This document shows positions 1 to 14,338 of a stretch of DNA of 64,000 nucleotides, piece after piece. Positions within the stretch are counted from its first letter, which is position 1. The number at the start of each line of letters is the position of its first letter. This DNA is from Chlorokybus atmophyticus. Its lineage: Eukaryota; Streptophyta; Chlorokybophyceae; Chlorokybales; Chlorokybaceae. A model generated the notes under the pieces. The model worked only from the letters and a program-made list of their open reading frames with translations. It was not told the origin of the DNA and did no database searches. A program made the translations under genes and the position numbers. The DNA is taken from positions 715,250-779,249 of the forward strand of contig RHPI01000260.1 in the NCBI GenBank assembly GCA_009103225.1. The letters are read 5' to 3'.

Positions 1-81
1 GCCTACAGAGGTCATCATTAACACAAGTAACCTGCAATGCTAACCTAAGACCCAGTGCATGAGTGACAGCTGTCAGCTCAC

Positions 82-958
82 TTGCGACGTAGGTACAAGC
101 ATGCGAGTCGTCAGTTTTGAATCTGGTGCTGTGTTTTCGTCCATTGTTTGTCCATCTAAAACGCATTGATGTGCACGAAGCAGCGCTTGCTGAGCAGGCG
201 CCAAGTCTACGCTTGCGTCATCCCTACCAGATACCAGAACCTGCATAATCATCCATGTCAACACTCCAGCACAGATCAAGCAGTGCTGCAACTGCCAGCA
301 TCATGCAAAACTAGCGCCTTACTTGCTTCATGTGCATGAACGCCACACGCACTCACTTACCACACGCTCTGGGTCATCAATGGAGACTGGATCAAGAATC
401 TTCACCCTCGCCCCAGTATCTGAGCATATCGCCTTAATGTTGGTTCCTCCCTTTCCAATTATGGCACCCACTCGCTTTGTTGAAATCAGAAGTCTGTACA
501 CGTTCTCGCCTACATACTAACCACATGCATGCCATGCGTCAATCAACAACTTCTCATCTTCTCATCTTGCAACATGAACAGCTGTCTGTTGTAATACCGT
601 TCCATTGAAACTTCCTTGTACAAAACACAGCTGCATTGTGCATGCGAACGACTATCCGCACTACGCATTGCAAAGTCCTCAAGATTCTCGAGTCAAGAGC
701 CTCAATCTCAGAGTACTTGCTAGATTAATATATGCATACACGAGCGCCTCATCATCATCAAAAACCAGTATGGCAGCAACACAAACGCCGAGTCTGTGTG
801 CCAGTCACCTGACTGGACTCGTCCGACCGGCGCTTGCCAGCCATATCCTGGCTATAGTCGTCGCGAGGATCATCATGCTCTGCTCCTCCTATATTGTGGT
901 CATCGTCATGATGCTGGCCATCATCCTCCCGATGCTCGTCACCATCATACGAAGCCAT
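82..958 (-). CDS. KH-domain RNA-binding protein (5' part, partial)
   Basis: Three minus-strand exons, 809-958, 361-516 and 82-240, join in phase 0 through GT-AG introns; the gene leaves the window on the left. Exon 1 starts at the ATG at 956-958 and encodes an Asp/His-rich acidic stretch of 50 residues. Exons 2 and 3 encode a KH domain (about residues 53-130) with the RNA-binding loop IIGKGG followed by a TGARVKI strand, then a LAPAQQALLR helix. This arrangement resembles plant multi-KH proteins of the HEN4/RCF3 or poly(C)-binding type, which act in nuclear RNA processing. Further KH domains would be expected beyond the edge. Seen: the KH motif and splice sites. Inferred: family subtype. The acceptor of exon 2 was chosen as TTAG at 517-518 because only it keeps the frame. 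Confidence 0.8.
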
Positions 959-1346
959 GGGCACGCCTACCGCCGCCGCCGCCCGCCAGCTGGTCCACGT
1001 CAGCAACAACTGCCCCAGCTCTAATTGAGGTACCAGTCGTATTCGGAGCACGATGCCTCAAGTTCGCTGAGACACGTAACATGAAGCCAATTGATTCGGA
1101 ACACGATGACAAGCGTAATGAAGAGGTAAACAAGCACGTAGGAGCCGTTGGATGAAGGGCTTCTGCATATAGCCGCCGTTTCAGCCGTCGGATGCGCTGT
1201 CTAGGGTTTCGGCCGCCCGCTGGGAGGGTCCTTTTCGTGCTTGCGGCTGCCGGCGTCGACGCCGCCAACGCCGCCGACGCCGTCGCCTCTGAGGCAGACG
1301 TGCCGTGAGACAAGGGGCCGGGGTCCGTCTGTGAGCGGCCGTCAAC
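959..1346. promoter_or_regulatory. Shared bidirectional promoter, KH gene / RPS3, with telo-box
   Basis: 388 bases separate the start codons of the divergent KH and RPS3 genes. CTAGGGTTT at 1201-1209 is a telo-box (AAACCCTA on the minus strand), a motif known from plant ribosomal-protein promoters. A CGCCGACGCCG-type GC-rich repeat lies at about 1250-1290. No TATA box is evident. Confidence 0.5.
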
Positions 1347-3137
<1,791 letters not shown>

Positions 3138-3915
3138 ATGTCATTGTAAAGTTTGTTTCTGGTACTGGCTGGCTGGCAACACGCTATGTATGGGATATTC
3201 TGGTCCACATTTCACACTGGCTGGGATGTATCGCTCATGTTCTCAGCCACAGTCAGGATGTGCTGAGGATGTTTCGACTCAGTTATGACCAGCTGCTTAT
3301 CTGCTTGCCAAGCATTGCCGGACATCACCATTCTGCATGACGCCAGGCATGCGCATTCGCTTTCACATCATTGCCGTTGGAAGTGATATGTTGTGGTCGT
3401 TGCCTTTCAACTTCGAAAGCAAGCTGGCTCTTCGCATATATACAAAGTGTGTTGGTTCACGTGTTCCTCACTGGATTGTTAGAAAATCCATCACTGATCA
3501 AAATTGGCATACTCAGCCGCATTGCAGGACAGTAGATTGATGCGCAATACCAGAGTTGGATTTGACAAGGGGCTTTTGCAAGCATCTGCAAAGCCTACCA
3601 CACAAACATGTGTGACATTAGGGCAGCCAATGCTCACTACCGCAACTGGCATTACCAACAGTCACGTTTGTCGTGCATGCCACATTCCCTCAGCATACTT
3701 TACATCCAGGTACATCCAGGTCTATTAATTGCTTCCAAAACATTCACAGTCACTTGCTATTCACTTGCAGTGTGTAGGTAAGGAGCCTTGAGTAAGCGGC
3801 CATCACAGCGTGTTGTAACTAGTAGTAGTAGCGTGCCCTATCATAGACATTTGCAGTCTGTTCGTGATAGATGGGCCAGTATTAACAGTATCTACACAAC
3901 CATAGACCAACAGCA
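3138..3915. other. Intergenic, convergent ends of RPS3 and BDP1
   Basis: No conserved coding signal is visible. TGTAA at 3145-3149, eight bases after the RPS3 stop, resembles the green-algal polyadenylation signal but is unusually close to the stop. Short ORFs here are chance. Confidence 0.5.
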
Positions 3916-6114
3916 TTACTCTTTTGGCGCACTGTGAGCAGCTTGCCCACTATGGCGCGCAGCTGACGACTGTGCTGTTATAAGCGCCAACACTTCTTCA
4001 TACTGTGCGGTATCTGCAAAAGCCAAATGTGTGTTGCACAACAAACGAATACATGCCAAAGGCGCCATGCAACTATGGCCCAAACACAACGTACCAAGCG
4101 GGTCCGTGTGTGTCAATGCTGCCTCCACGCGCTTGGGATTGCGCAACTCTTCCGCCTTGTACTTGGCCTTGCACTGCCGCCGAGTCCTCCCAGGCAGCAT
4201 TCTCTGGATGAGGGTGAAGTCCGTCCCAAAATGTGTCATTGCCTGCCATGTGCTCAGCATTGGCACTCGCACACACGTGCTCTTGCTGTAATAAGCATTA
4301 CGTGTGCAGTGTCATGCCCGCATCTGTATAATATTGCACCTGGTAGAAAATCTCAGTATCTTCAGCACTCCATCTCTCTGGAATAGTACGATTTGAGTAG
4401 GTTGCGCTGTTGAGAAGGGGCGCTCCCTCCTCAACACGCTGCCACATGTGCAATTGGTGTTAGCTCACATGCATAGCTGCAAAGACTTGCAACAGCTGTC
4501 ACACATGCAAGGGCTATGTGTGCAGCAAGCAGCCAGTACCCGGAACGCCCCATGTACTGGCGCATTCTCCGCACCAGCTGTCATCAACAAGGAGGCCTCA
4601 TTGACGACAATGCGCCCGTCAATAATCTGCACCTGAGGTGCCCTGTGTATACGAGAATCAATGTTATTGCTAATTCCCACACGCACATCAGCATAATTGA
4701 CACAACTGGCTACCAAATCGTACTGTACGCTGGTTGTTGGTGGTGGCGGTGCAGGAGTCCTTGCAGCTGGCGCAGTGTCTTTGTCTTCTCGAGGCTTCTT
4801 AGGGTCCTTCTTCGCAAGCTATGGAAGATGATGTTACACTATAGCATTGATTACAACTACCAGAACTGCGCTTCGCCAAATGCATAACTATGCATTCAGT
4901 TTAATTGATGACTACCATCAAGCTTTATCAGCTGTTCATTCGACGGGCACTGAGTCAAGCCCCTTACCTCTCTGTCCAGAGCAGCAGATTTCCGGATAAT
5001 CTGCCGGAGCGTCATAGTTGCAAGATTTTGCGCAGAAGCTTGATCCTGGGCGTTGGTTTCCTGCTGCTCACCGCGCCGCCGCACCACACTGCGCCGGATG
5101 ATACGCGTGTGCTTTGGCGGCGGCTGCTGCTGCTGCTGCTGCTCCTCCCCCCTAGCTGCCTTACTCGTGCTCGGCCTTTCATCCGCTTCCACAGCCTGAG
5201 AGCAGCGCATACAAATGCATCCAGTTGGCGTATGCACTCGGTGTCGTTATTGGACAATATTGATTCGCACGCAATGCAACTTGCCTCACCTGGCTGATGT
5301 TTGCGGTTGCCTGCGAGGCCAGGCCAGCCTCTGCTGTTGATGCCGGTGGTACAGCAGTAGTGGATGCACCAGCTTGATGAACTTGTCTCCTGGGCTGAAC
5401 TGCAGCTTGCTGTCGGCTGATGGTGCTTGCTTCAGCTCTGTGAGGCGCTACGGCAGGCTCTGCAGTGATACTGGAGGGAGTAGCAGCTGGCTCATGCGAT
5501 AATGATACCAATGGCGGCTCCACAGCAGCAGGGGTCGAAGTAGGAGTTGGTGTTGGAGTTTCATTGGCAGGGACGGATGGGCGTGACCTTGCTGCTCCCC
5601 CTCTTGGCGGAACCCTCGGTCTGAAGGCTGGTGCTCTTGCCGGAGCTGAATGCAATGAACAAAACGCACACAACTTCACTGATTGCTACAACAAGAAGCT
5701 TCACACAGAGCTTAAACTGTTAACTCTGACTGTAGCACACGCGAAGGAAGTTGTGATGTGTCTCAGCTATGCACAGCGCCACGTTCAGTGTGTAAACTTC
5801 ACCGCAATGACTGCTAGTCGGCAGCATTGCATGTCAAGGGACAAACAAGCACAGATGAATAAATCTTATAAATGAATGCGTTACTTGTGATGTGTCTCAG
5901 CTATGCACAGCGCCACGTTCAGTGTGTAAACTTCACCGCAATGACTGCTAGTCGACAGCATTGCATGTCAAGGGTCAAACAAGCACAGATGAAAGAGTTA
6001 TATGAATGAATGCGTTACATGGGTGCTCAAGCGCCAACACCAACGCAATGCACGCTGCCTTACCTTACCTGGCTTGTCAGCGGCAGCGTCCAGATGCTCC
6101 AGAGAAGACAGCAT
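3916..6114 (-). CDS. BDP1: Transcription factor TFIIIB subunit B'' (BDP1)
   Basis: Eight minus-strand exons: 6069-6114, 5290-5645, 4968-5195, 4714-4818, 4540-4632, 4340-4438, 4095-4242 and 3916-4013 (TAA). All are GT-AG and in phase, giving 390 residues. BDP1 joins TBP and BRF1 to recruit RNA polymerase III to tRNA, 5S and U6 genes. The diagnostic part is the SANT/Myb-like domain at about residues 296-350: RWSAEDTEIFYQAM, then HFGTDFTLIQRMLPGRTRRQ, then KAKYKAEELRNPKRVEAAL. Just upstream is the conserved VQIIDGRIVVNEASL segment (about 246-260). The N-terminal half is low complexity, Pro/Thr/Ala-rich with a run of six Gln, followed by a basic KHTRIIRRSVVRRR stretch. The start is MLSSLEHLDAAADKP. 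The protein is short for the family because the tail after SANT is nearly absent. Confidence 0.9.
5751..6018. repeat. 134-bp perfect-length tandem duplication in BDP1 intron 1
   Basis: Copy 1 is 5751-5884 and copy 2 is 5885-6018. Both start TTGTGATGTGTCTCAGC and end AATGCGTTAC. Only a few substitutions separate them (for example G/A at the AGTCGRCAGC site), so the duplication is recent. It lies wholly in the intron and does not change the protein. Confidence 0.9.
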
Positions 6115-6346
6115 GTTGGCGGCGGCGTGTCAGCCTCACGTAGCGTTGAAGACCACTCCGTCGGCAGCGACGACGACAGCGACAACAATACCACTACACT
6201 GCAAGCAAGCCAGGAGCATGCGCATCGCCGAAGAAACCCTAAAAGTGCATTCAAAAGTGTTTGTTACAGCACTGCCACGTGGCGGTTGCCCCGTGGGGCG
6301 GCGGCGGGAAGAGGACGAGGAGCAGCAGGAAGGGTAGGACGGTAAG
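6115..6346. promoter_or_regulatory. Shared bidirectional promoter BDP1 / VPS52 with telo-box and G-box
   Basis: 232 bases lie between divergent start codons. AAACCCTAA at 6234-6242 is a telo-box and the palindrome GCCACGTGGC at 6274-6283 is a G-box of the bZIP/bHLH type. Both motifs recur near other gene starts in the window. Confidence 0.5.
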
Positions 6347-9300
6347 ATGGGGGTCAATACGATAGAGACGGGGGTGGTGTCAGGCGGTTCCGCTCCCCCT
6401 TCTGTCGGGAGCCCTGCGGCTGGCGGCCTGAGCAAGGAGGAGCAGGGCGCCAAGGTGGATGGTGCCGTGGAGGAGCTTGCGCCAAAAGACCTGGTGGCGG
6501 CGGTGTTGGCGGAGCTCTTTGGAGACGATGGAGAGGTAGCCAATCTGTACATTCTGACTCACAAGCTTCTCTCGTCAACATCGCGTGCGGAGTATTTTGT
6601 TCGTTGCTTGTCCACCACCATGCTGCGTGCCCAACTGTCTACTATCGCAAGCCCTAAGCCAGCATTACAATGCCATGGCATGTAGCAGTCAGACACTGTA
6701 TCAATGAATTGATGAACGAGTGACTTCAAAGGCAACGTTTTGGCTTCAAGACGCCTCACATATACTAGAGACCTTTTGCTCACGCACGTTGCGGGCTGTT
6801 TTACTGCCGCACTGCACTTAAGACCTGTTCAGCAGATGCACTTTACAAAAAGCAAGTCAAAACCTTACATTGCGCAGACCCATATTGCTGCGGAGCCAGT
6901 GCAGAGCATGCATGCACACGTTGTATTGTAAGGTGCTACCTGCTATGTCTGTTTCGTCAGGTGGTTTTCTTCCCATCAGTTATATATCATGCGTTCTCAG
7001 CCCACAACTTGTTTACTGCTCAAGAATCTCTCCAGGACTTTGCGGTTGCTTTACGGATAGGAGTAATCAGTGGTGTTGCTTACATACAAGAACCTGGCAG
7101 ATAATTCGCACAATGCCATTGATTTCGTCTACGTGTTGAGGGACGCTTTCTGTGACCCCGTTAAGAAGCATGCAGTCTAACAGTCATCTGCAGGACCTAT
7201 CAGCTGCTCGAAGGGCGGAGGTGGGCGCACAGCTGGATGCCACTGGTGGGGACCTCACACTTGGGGAGATCGATGCGCGAGGCAGGTTAGCGAGTGTCCA
7301 TACCGCATGGCCTGCTTTGGTTTTATCCTACCCAGATCCTTACAAGAGAGTGTGTTCTTGTCCATGAAACTGGCAGGGATGATCTCTCGTTGGAGGGGCT
7401 GGGCAAGGAGATTGACGAGTACTCAACGCACGAGGTGCCTTTATCACGTGTGAACAAATGAAACAGGTTCTTGTGCTAGAGCTGCCCGGTCTTTCATAGG
7501 CAGCGATTGACACTCGCTGGCATACAACAGATTGTGCGGGGCATCTTGCAAGGCGGAGCCGAGTTGAGGTCGTATGCAACAGATGTGGAGAACCGCCTGC
7601 GGCAGGTTGAGCTAGACTCTATCGAGGTACGAGTGGGATGTCGGGTGTTGGGTTGGTTTAATGGCAAGCTGTTTATTCTACTACATGGTTGAAACTGACA
7701 CGATTGACCCCTACCCATCTATGTGTTCACCTGTGTTTCTGGCCTTGCAACCAACCAGGATTACATGGCAGAGAGCGACAACCTGCTGGCACTCCATCAG
7801 CAAATACGCGATTGCGACCGCATCCTGGCTGCCATGGAGGCACTGCTTGGAGGCTTCCAGGTAGGCTTGACTCGCAGTTTAGCTCACACTACTACTCTTG
7901 CTTTGTATCAAGCAGTATGCAAGTTTATCAGTCTGTACGCAGGCAGATCTGGGCAACATTAGCTCCGAGATCAAACACCTCCAGGAGCAGTCGCTCAGCA
8001 TGAGCATTAAGCTACGGAACAGAAAGGCACAGTCAATGCTGCCTTGTTGGTTACCAAACTTGTAGGTGGTTGCTGGTACCAACAGAGAAATGATTTGGTT
8101 GCAGGCTGCCGCTCAGCAACTCGCAACCTTCGTAGGAGAGGTTGTCATTTCTCCCGAGTTGATTGAAAACATCATGGAGTCTCAGGTGGGAACAGCTCAG
8201 GTTGTTTCTGTGTTCATGATGGTTTTGCTGTCCAGCCCTCGTGATACATTGCAGCATGTGTGACAGGTTACAGAGGATTATCTGGAGTTCTTGGTGTCCC
8301 TGAACAAGAAGCTCGCTTTTGTCCGCGACTCACCCCTTGCAGCTCATTCGGCGGCCTTGAGGGATGTTGAAGGCGAGCTTGAGCGCCTGCGGGCCAAGGC
8401 TGTGGGCAAGGTGATTGTTGGTTGCTTATCCCTGTTGTAGGGCTTGGCGGTGGGCTTTATACGGTTGTGCTCCTGCTACTTGCCGGGTCGGGTCATCAGT
8501 GGAAGTTGAAACTGTGCTTGCAAGATTCCTTAGTTGGTACTTTGCGTCAACAAACCTGTTTATCGCTCACCCCACAACTGCTTGCCATATGCGCAGGTGC
8601 GGGATTTCTTGATGCAGCGGTTCTATGCTCTCCGCAAGCCCAAGACCAATGTGCAGATCCTCCAGCAGAACGTCCTGCTCAAGTTTCGCTACTTTGCTCA
8701 GTTCCTCGCCAGCCATGGACAAGAGGTGATGGAATGCTGACTTGTTTGTCACAGTCATGTGTCCACGAAGGCATGTTTGTGTGTGCCGTGTTGTGGTGTT
8801 GCCAAAGTATGCATTTGTGTATCAGTATGCTTGCAGAGAGTGCTGCAGACAGATAATCGGGCATCACACCAAGCCATGTGCGTCACAATCGACATACTGA
8901 TTGCATGCAGGTTTATCCAGAAGTCCGCGGCGCCTATGTAGAGACCATGAGCAAGATCCTGTCTGCGCACTTCAGAACGTACATTGCAGCCTTGTCCAAA
9001 CTGCAGGTACACTCGCTGTAAGCATAGCAGGAAGACAGAGCTCAGAGGAAATTTGATGCAGATGGACATTGCGAGCAAGAATGACCTAGTGGGCGTTGAC
9101 GAGTCAAAGTCCGGAGGCGGTGTGTTTGGCGTCGGGCGTGGTGGCAAGGATGCACTCAAGAATCGCACTACAGTGTTCTCCCTTGGTGAACGAGCTGCCA
9201 TTCTCAAGGTTTGCATCCCTGTTTCTGTGGTTGAGCACACATGTGGTTGATAACTGTTCTCATGCGTATGCATGCGGTTGAAAGCATGCATGTGTACTCA

Positions 9301-11505
9301 TCTAGGCATTGGCCACATATGTATACAGGACATGGATGCAGCAGCTGTGGTGCCGCATATGGCTGAGGCTGCAGGTCAAAAGTTCCCTTACGAGGTAGGA
9401 GGAAGAGACGCAAGTCAGGATGTGAGAGGAAAAGTTGAGCGCTGACATGAAACATGTGTCCATTGTGTCCAGGTGTTGTTCCGGAGTGCCAACAAGCTGC
9501 TCATGGACACGGCCACATCAGAATACCTGTTCTGCTGCGACTTTTTTGGCCTTGAGCAAGGCGCTCTCGTCTTTCGCGAGCTCTTCTTTCAGGGACCTCT
9601 CGCTGTTGTGGAGGAGCATCTTGCTGCTGTCCTCCCACATTACCACGATGCCATAGGACTCCTTCTGATCATCCGGATGACCCATCACAATCAGGTAAAA
9701 ATTGTTTGTTTGAAGGGGAGACTCTGTGCCAGAAAAACCATCGTGTTGGCCATGGCCAGGATGATGCACTGGTACTAATTTGATGTGGCATGAGATTGCT
9801 GGTGCTAGTTGTACCGTATCTGTTAACATTACCACCTGTCTACCAATATTGCCATCTGCGTCTATTGCCAACAGCACTGCGTTCAGCTTTGTAGTCACAT
9901 GGGCATACGTAACTGCTGTGAACTGCGTCTGTAGCACTAGTAGCAGTATTACGGAAGGTGATGTTATTATCGGTGCCTTGCCAGCAGCTGCAGCTGCAGT
10001 AATACTGTCGGTGTTTGTCGCTGACTGTAAACATCAATTTTTCTAGCGTTTTCATCAGTATCAAGTATGTAAAGTGCACAATTGTCCTGCTAAGTTGGTG
10101 TTTGTTGTAGCCGCATGCTTGCATTGGTTGTACCAACTTGGCGCACTGCGTCTGGCAGCAACCCCCGCCGCAGTTGGGCTCAACAAGCAGTAGTGTCAAG
10201 CGTACACTGACAGATGGCAGTAAACGCCCTGAGTTATCCCATGGTATTGCAGGTGACAATGCAGAGGCGGAGGGTGCCCATTCTTGACCCTTACTTTGAC
10301 AAGGTGAACATGCTCGTGTGGCCACGCTTCAAGGCGGTGTTCGACCTCCACCTGGCCTCCATACGGGATGCAAGCGCCAGGAGGCTGTTCAACGGAGACA
10401 TTCACCCCCACTATGTCACTCGACGGTACGCGCTGCATGGTGTGTGGTTGATGTTGAGGCGCATGAACTCTTGTTGTGGGGATGTAAAGTGCCTCAGCAA
10501 GCATTACCACTACCTGTGTTGCTGCATGTTGCATGGTCAGGTTGCTGACACAAGCAAGCGCATGGTCCTTGGCTCCCAGGTACGCAGAGCTGACGGCATC
10601 ACTGATCCAACTCAACATGGAGTATGGAGAGGCGCAGATGGACGCAAACCTGGACCGGCTGCGCCTTGCCATGGATGATCTCCTCTTGAAGATGAGCCTC
10701 ATTTTCCCAGTCCGCAAGAACCAGATTATTTTTCTCATCAACAATTATGACGTTATCCTCTCCGTCTTCAAGGCAAGTAGCCAATACTTGATTATAGTGC
10801 ATTGAAAGCCTGTTAAATCAGATTTGTTTCAGCCTGTTAAATCAGATTTGTTTCTCACTTAAGACTGCTCCTGTTCAACAGGAGGCGGGTGATGCCGGTG
10901 GATTCGGTCCACACCAGCGGCACTTGGACGAGCTCGTGCGCTCATACACCAACCTATTTGTTGAGGAGCAGCTTGGCGAGCTCTTTGGCCCCCTTGTGGC
11001 GTTTGTGAAGCGCGCTGAGGCTGAACTGCTCAACAGCAATATCGGTATGCAGGGCAGCCAGACAAATGGAGCGGCCGAAGGAAACACCACCAAAGATGCT
11101 CAGATACTCACCAGCGCAGGTGCGCGGCTGACTTTAACACCTTTTGCATTTGCAGGCTATGGCATGCCAGCGTGAGACCGTCTGAAATATGCGTCCTTCA
11201 CATAACCCAGTCTGTTGTTGATGATCGCAGGGTTTGGATTGGACAAGGCAGAGCCGCTGTTGAAGGAGTTCGCACGCACATGGAAGGGTGCAATAGAGGG
11301 CATGCACCGCGACGTAATGACTTACTTCTCCAACTTCATCTGCGGCATGGAGATTCTCAAGGCTACCCTCACACAGCTCCTGCTCTACTACACACGGCTT
11401 CTCCAGGTCGCTAAGCGCGCTGGCGGTGGTGCACCCCTCTCAAAGGATGTTGTCACTATCCCGTCCATTATGTATGAGATCAAGAAATACAGCAGGACTT
11501 TTTGA
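6347..11505 (+). CDS. VPS52: GARP/EARP tethering complex subunit VPS52
   Basis: Seventeen exons: 6347-6535, 7194-7285, 7377-7434, 7531-7626, 7759-7860, 7943-8026, 8105-8185, 8267-8410, 8597-8725, 8911-9006, 9062-9208, 9329-9394, 9473-9694, 10253-10425, 10580-10772, 10882-11119 and 11231-11505 (TGA). They give 794 residues, slightly above the usual 700-730. VPS52 (Sac2 family) with VPS51, VPS53 and VPS54 tethers endosome-derived vesicles at the trans-Golgi. Signature stretches follow family order: LLALHQQIRDCDRILAAMEAL coiled coil, EIKHLQEQSLSMSIKLRNRK, FLMQRFYALRKPKTNVQILQ, KNDLVGVDE, HYVTRRYAELTASLIQLN, FLINNYDVILSVF and the C-terminal YSRTF. Introns 6 (8027-8104) and 15 (10773-10881) start with GC, not GT; only these sites keep the family alignment. 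An extra exon could hide in intron 1 (658 bases). Confidence 0.93.
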
Positions 11506-12400
11506 GGTTCAGTGTTGTAGCTTATGCAATGCTCATTGCGTCCAGTGTACTCTGCATGTGTGTGCCTCTGTCTGCGTTGTTTGTGACCTCACGGCAGTTC
11601 CTGACAGCATGAGCGATGGCTGTGTGCAAGTAAATTTCGGTGTTTTCTAAATAACGCGGGCAAACACTATTAGTGATGCTTTGATGTGAGTCTTGGCCAT
11701 ATGGCCAAGCTAGTTGTCATGGCCAACAAGCCAGCACCTACAGTACTGTAAGTTTTCACCTTTCATTATCGCAGCATGCAAACCATAGGTGAGTGAAACA
11801 TAGATGGCCATAGATGGCAGTTGAATCTGGCACATGACGAGCACATGTTGCAAATTCTGGGGGGGGCAACCATTGGTTTCCACGCCCTAGGCCAAGCACT
11901 CCAACGTCCTGTCAACTGCGTCAACTGGCTGATGCCCGGCTTTCAACACCCCCATGTATAATCTCATGAACAGAGCAACTTGCTGGTGCTGCAAGGTCTG
12001 AGCCGTGTGGTAGCCAGTGAGCTGAATCCGACAAGCTACGACTGGAAGCCCAAGATGTTGGTGGCCATTGCCATGCAGTGTGCAAACTGGATCCAGCATA
12101 GAGTGCATCCCCACAGCAAATGCTTGCCATGGCATGTCACTACATCAGCCGCGACGTCATGTACACAAATCATGCAAGCAAACACGACACGTAGCATAAT
12201 CACAACTAGTCTGTACAAGTGGAGATGAATCTTGCACGAAGTTGCTGCAGCTTTGCACCAACCTTCAGTACCACCCCTGCCATAGAACCTCTTATTTGTA
12301 AAGCAGCATGCCCGTACGCACGCTTGCAGTAGTTGCTGCCTGAACCTTACAATACAAAACACCAACACACGCCCCAGTACCCGCAAGCTGCTGGCTAACT
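11506..12400. other. Intergenic, convergent ends of VPS52 and VTI1
   Basis: No coding signal is supported. A run of G bases lies at about 11860-11866. TGTAA at about 11746-11750 could be a polyadenylation signal for VPS52. Confidence 0.4.
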
Positions 12401-14338
12401 TCAACTTTTAACCTTAAAGTAGACCACAAGAATAATAGCACCCAAAAGGGCGAGAATGATGCCAATCATAATCAATTTGTTCTGTACCATTCTGCGAGAC
12501 ATCCCTTGCAGAATCCTCCTGCTTGTTGTGATGTTGTCATCCGTCCCGTGCAACTGCAGCCGAGCAATGCTGTGAGAACACTGAACATCTAACAACAGAC
12601 ACCAACCCCAGTCTATGCATACAACCCGCAAACTACACAATCATTCCGCTCAACAGGCAGTGCTGTAACAACCAAGTGCAAGCCGCACTGACATTGCATA
12701 AGCTGTTACACGCGCAACAGCTCCACGATGACACTGCACTAGACCGTAAACCATAGACCGAACCATAGCAATGCATGCGTGCAATACAGACAATGTGTTA
12801 AGGTTTGCCTGCAGACAGATATGACAACATGGTTTAACATAACATAATTGCCTGCTGGTCTGTTAAGTGCAACTGTGACCATCACATCTGCGTGAAGCTG
12901 CAATCATGGAGAAACGATAATGTAGCCTTACCGTGTCGCGAGAGTGTTCAATGACTTGCCGCTGCCGGTGAAGGTCTTGCAGTATGCTGACACCGAGCTC
13001 CTCCGTCTCTAGCAGCGTGCGCTTGCTCTCTTTGATGCGCTCCCCCGACCGACCAATTCTGTCTGTTGTGGTCAGCAGCTTGGCTCTTTGCTCAGAGGAC
13101 ACAGGCTGCACAGGAAGGACCAATTCAGTGCACGCTCATCTGCACGCGTGTCATGTTGGCTGACACATGCGCATTCACCGTAACATCCTACCCAACTTGA
13201 ACTACACCACTTCACCAACAAAACACAAGTCATAGACAAAGGTGCAAGGTGGCTTGAAGCCCACACAAGCCAACTTGAGGCTGTGCCGCAAAAGCATTGG
13301 TCAGCTTGCACGCTTACTGCATAGTCGCCATCGCCATGCCCAGACTCCATGAGCTCCGCCCTCGCGGCATCGTGGCTTGCAGCAGAAGATGCACCGCGTT
13401 TGGCAGCTTGCCGCAGCTTCTTCAGGTCATCATCGCACTCCTTGATTTTTGTCTGCAGCGGCGTACGCAAACTTGGACCCACGCTCCTCGCTTCCAACTC
13501 CATTTGCTTAATCTGTTGCCAACAAAACCAGCTGCTGACTACCAGTTGTTAACTAGAAGTACACAACTATAACACAATGCATTTTTGCGACGTGTAAGCA
13601 ACTGGACATCGTGCAGGATACATGCCATGCACACACAAGAGCAGTGCAAGCTGTACATGAATCACTGCAAGCTGCTGGAGGTTTGACAGCACAGACAAGT
13701 AGCACAATGAACATTGTTCAACTATCGCAAAGCGTGAATGCTGGAATCACTTCTGTTCACACGCTACAAAAGTTTTTTCACTGATAAATGTGTGTTGTTC
13801 CGCATGCAGCCTCTTTGCATCATGCTCGCACAAACTTGCTTACCAGATATTGAGCTTCATCCAAGTCAGACTGGATCTCCACCTGCTTCTGCTTCTTTTG
13901 CTCTGTGACACGCATGATGCATAGCTCAGCTAACCATCATCATTCCTCCATGACGCCAACACTGATTGGCAATTGCGGCAGTCCAGAACAACCAAATGGA
14001 CCGCTGAACCTACATAGTACCAACATGCTGGAATATACTATACGCATGTTGCGCGCAGCAACGTCACACAAATGCGCTTGTCGCGCGAATGCATTGCTTA
14101 CACTAAACCACTGCGGAGTCAATGAGGAAAACAAAGTCAAGTGAACAAGAACCGTGCAATGCTAAACTAGAGGGCTAGCCAATGAGGGGCAACTAGGAAC
14201 ACTGACAGCTAACCCGGCCTCTCTCCCGCGCAGCGCACACGTACCGCCTTGCAGCGTCGGGAGGACGGCGATCTTCTTGTTGATGATGGCGGAGAGATCC
14301 CCGTACTCCCGCTCGTAGCCTCGAAATATGTCGCTCAT
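12401..14338 (-). CDS. VTI1: Qb-SNARE VTI1
   Basis: Five minus-strand exons: 14245-14338, 13844-13902, 13318-13512, 12932-13105 and 12401-12553. They encode 224 residues, the normal family length of about 220. VTI1 mediates membrane fusion at the trans-Golgi, endosomes and vacuole. The N-terminus MSDIFRGYEREYGDL and an Habc-type helical region (about 1-110) precede the SNARE motif (about 130-200), which ends in LHGTDDNITTSRRILQGMSR followed by a single C-terminal membrane anchor IIGIILALLGAIILVVYF-like (about 201-220) and KVKS. This layout is that of a tail-anchored Qb-SNARE. Splice phases agree throughout. A VTI11/VTI12-type subfamily cannot be assigned. Confidence 0.93.

Noticed and set aside
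10196-10744. 182-codon minus-strand ORF
   Set aside because: Antisense of VPS52 exons 14 and 15.
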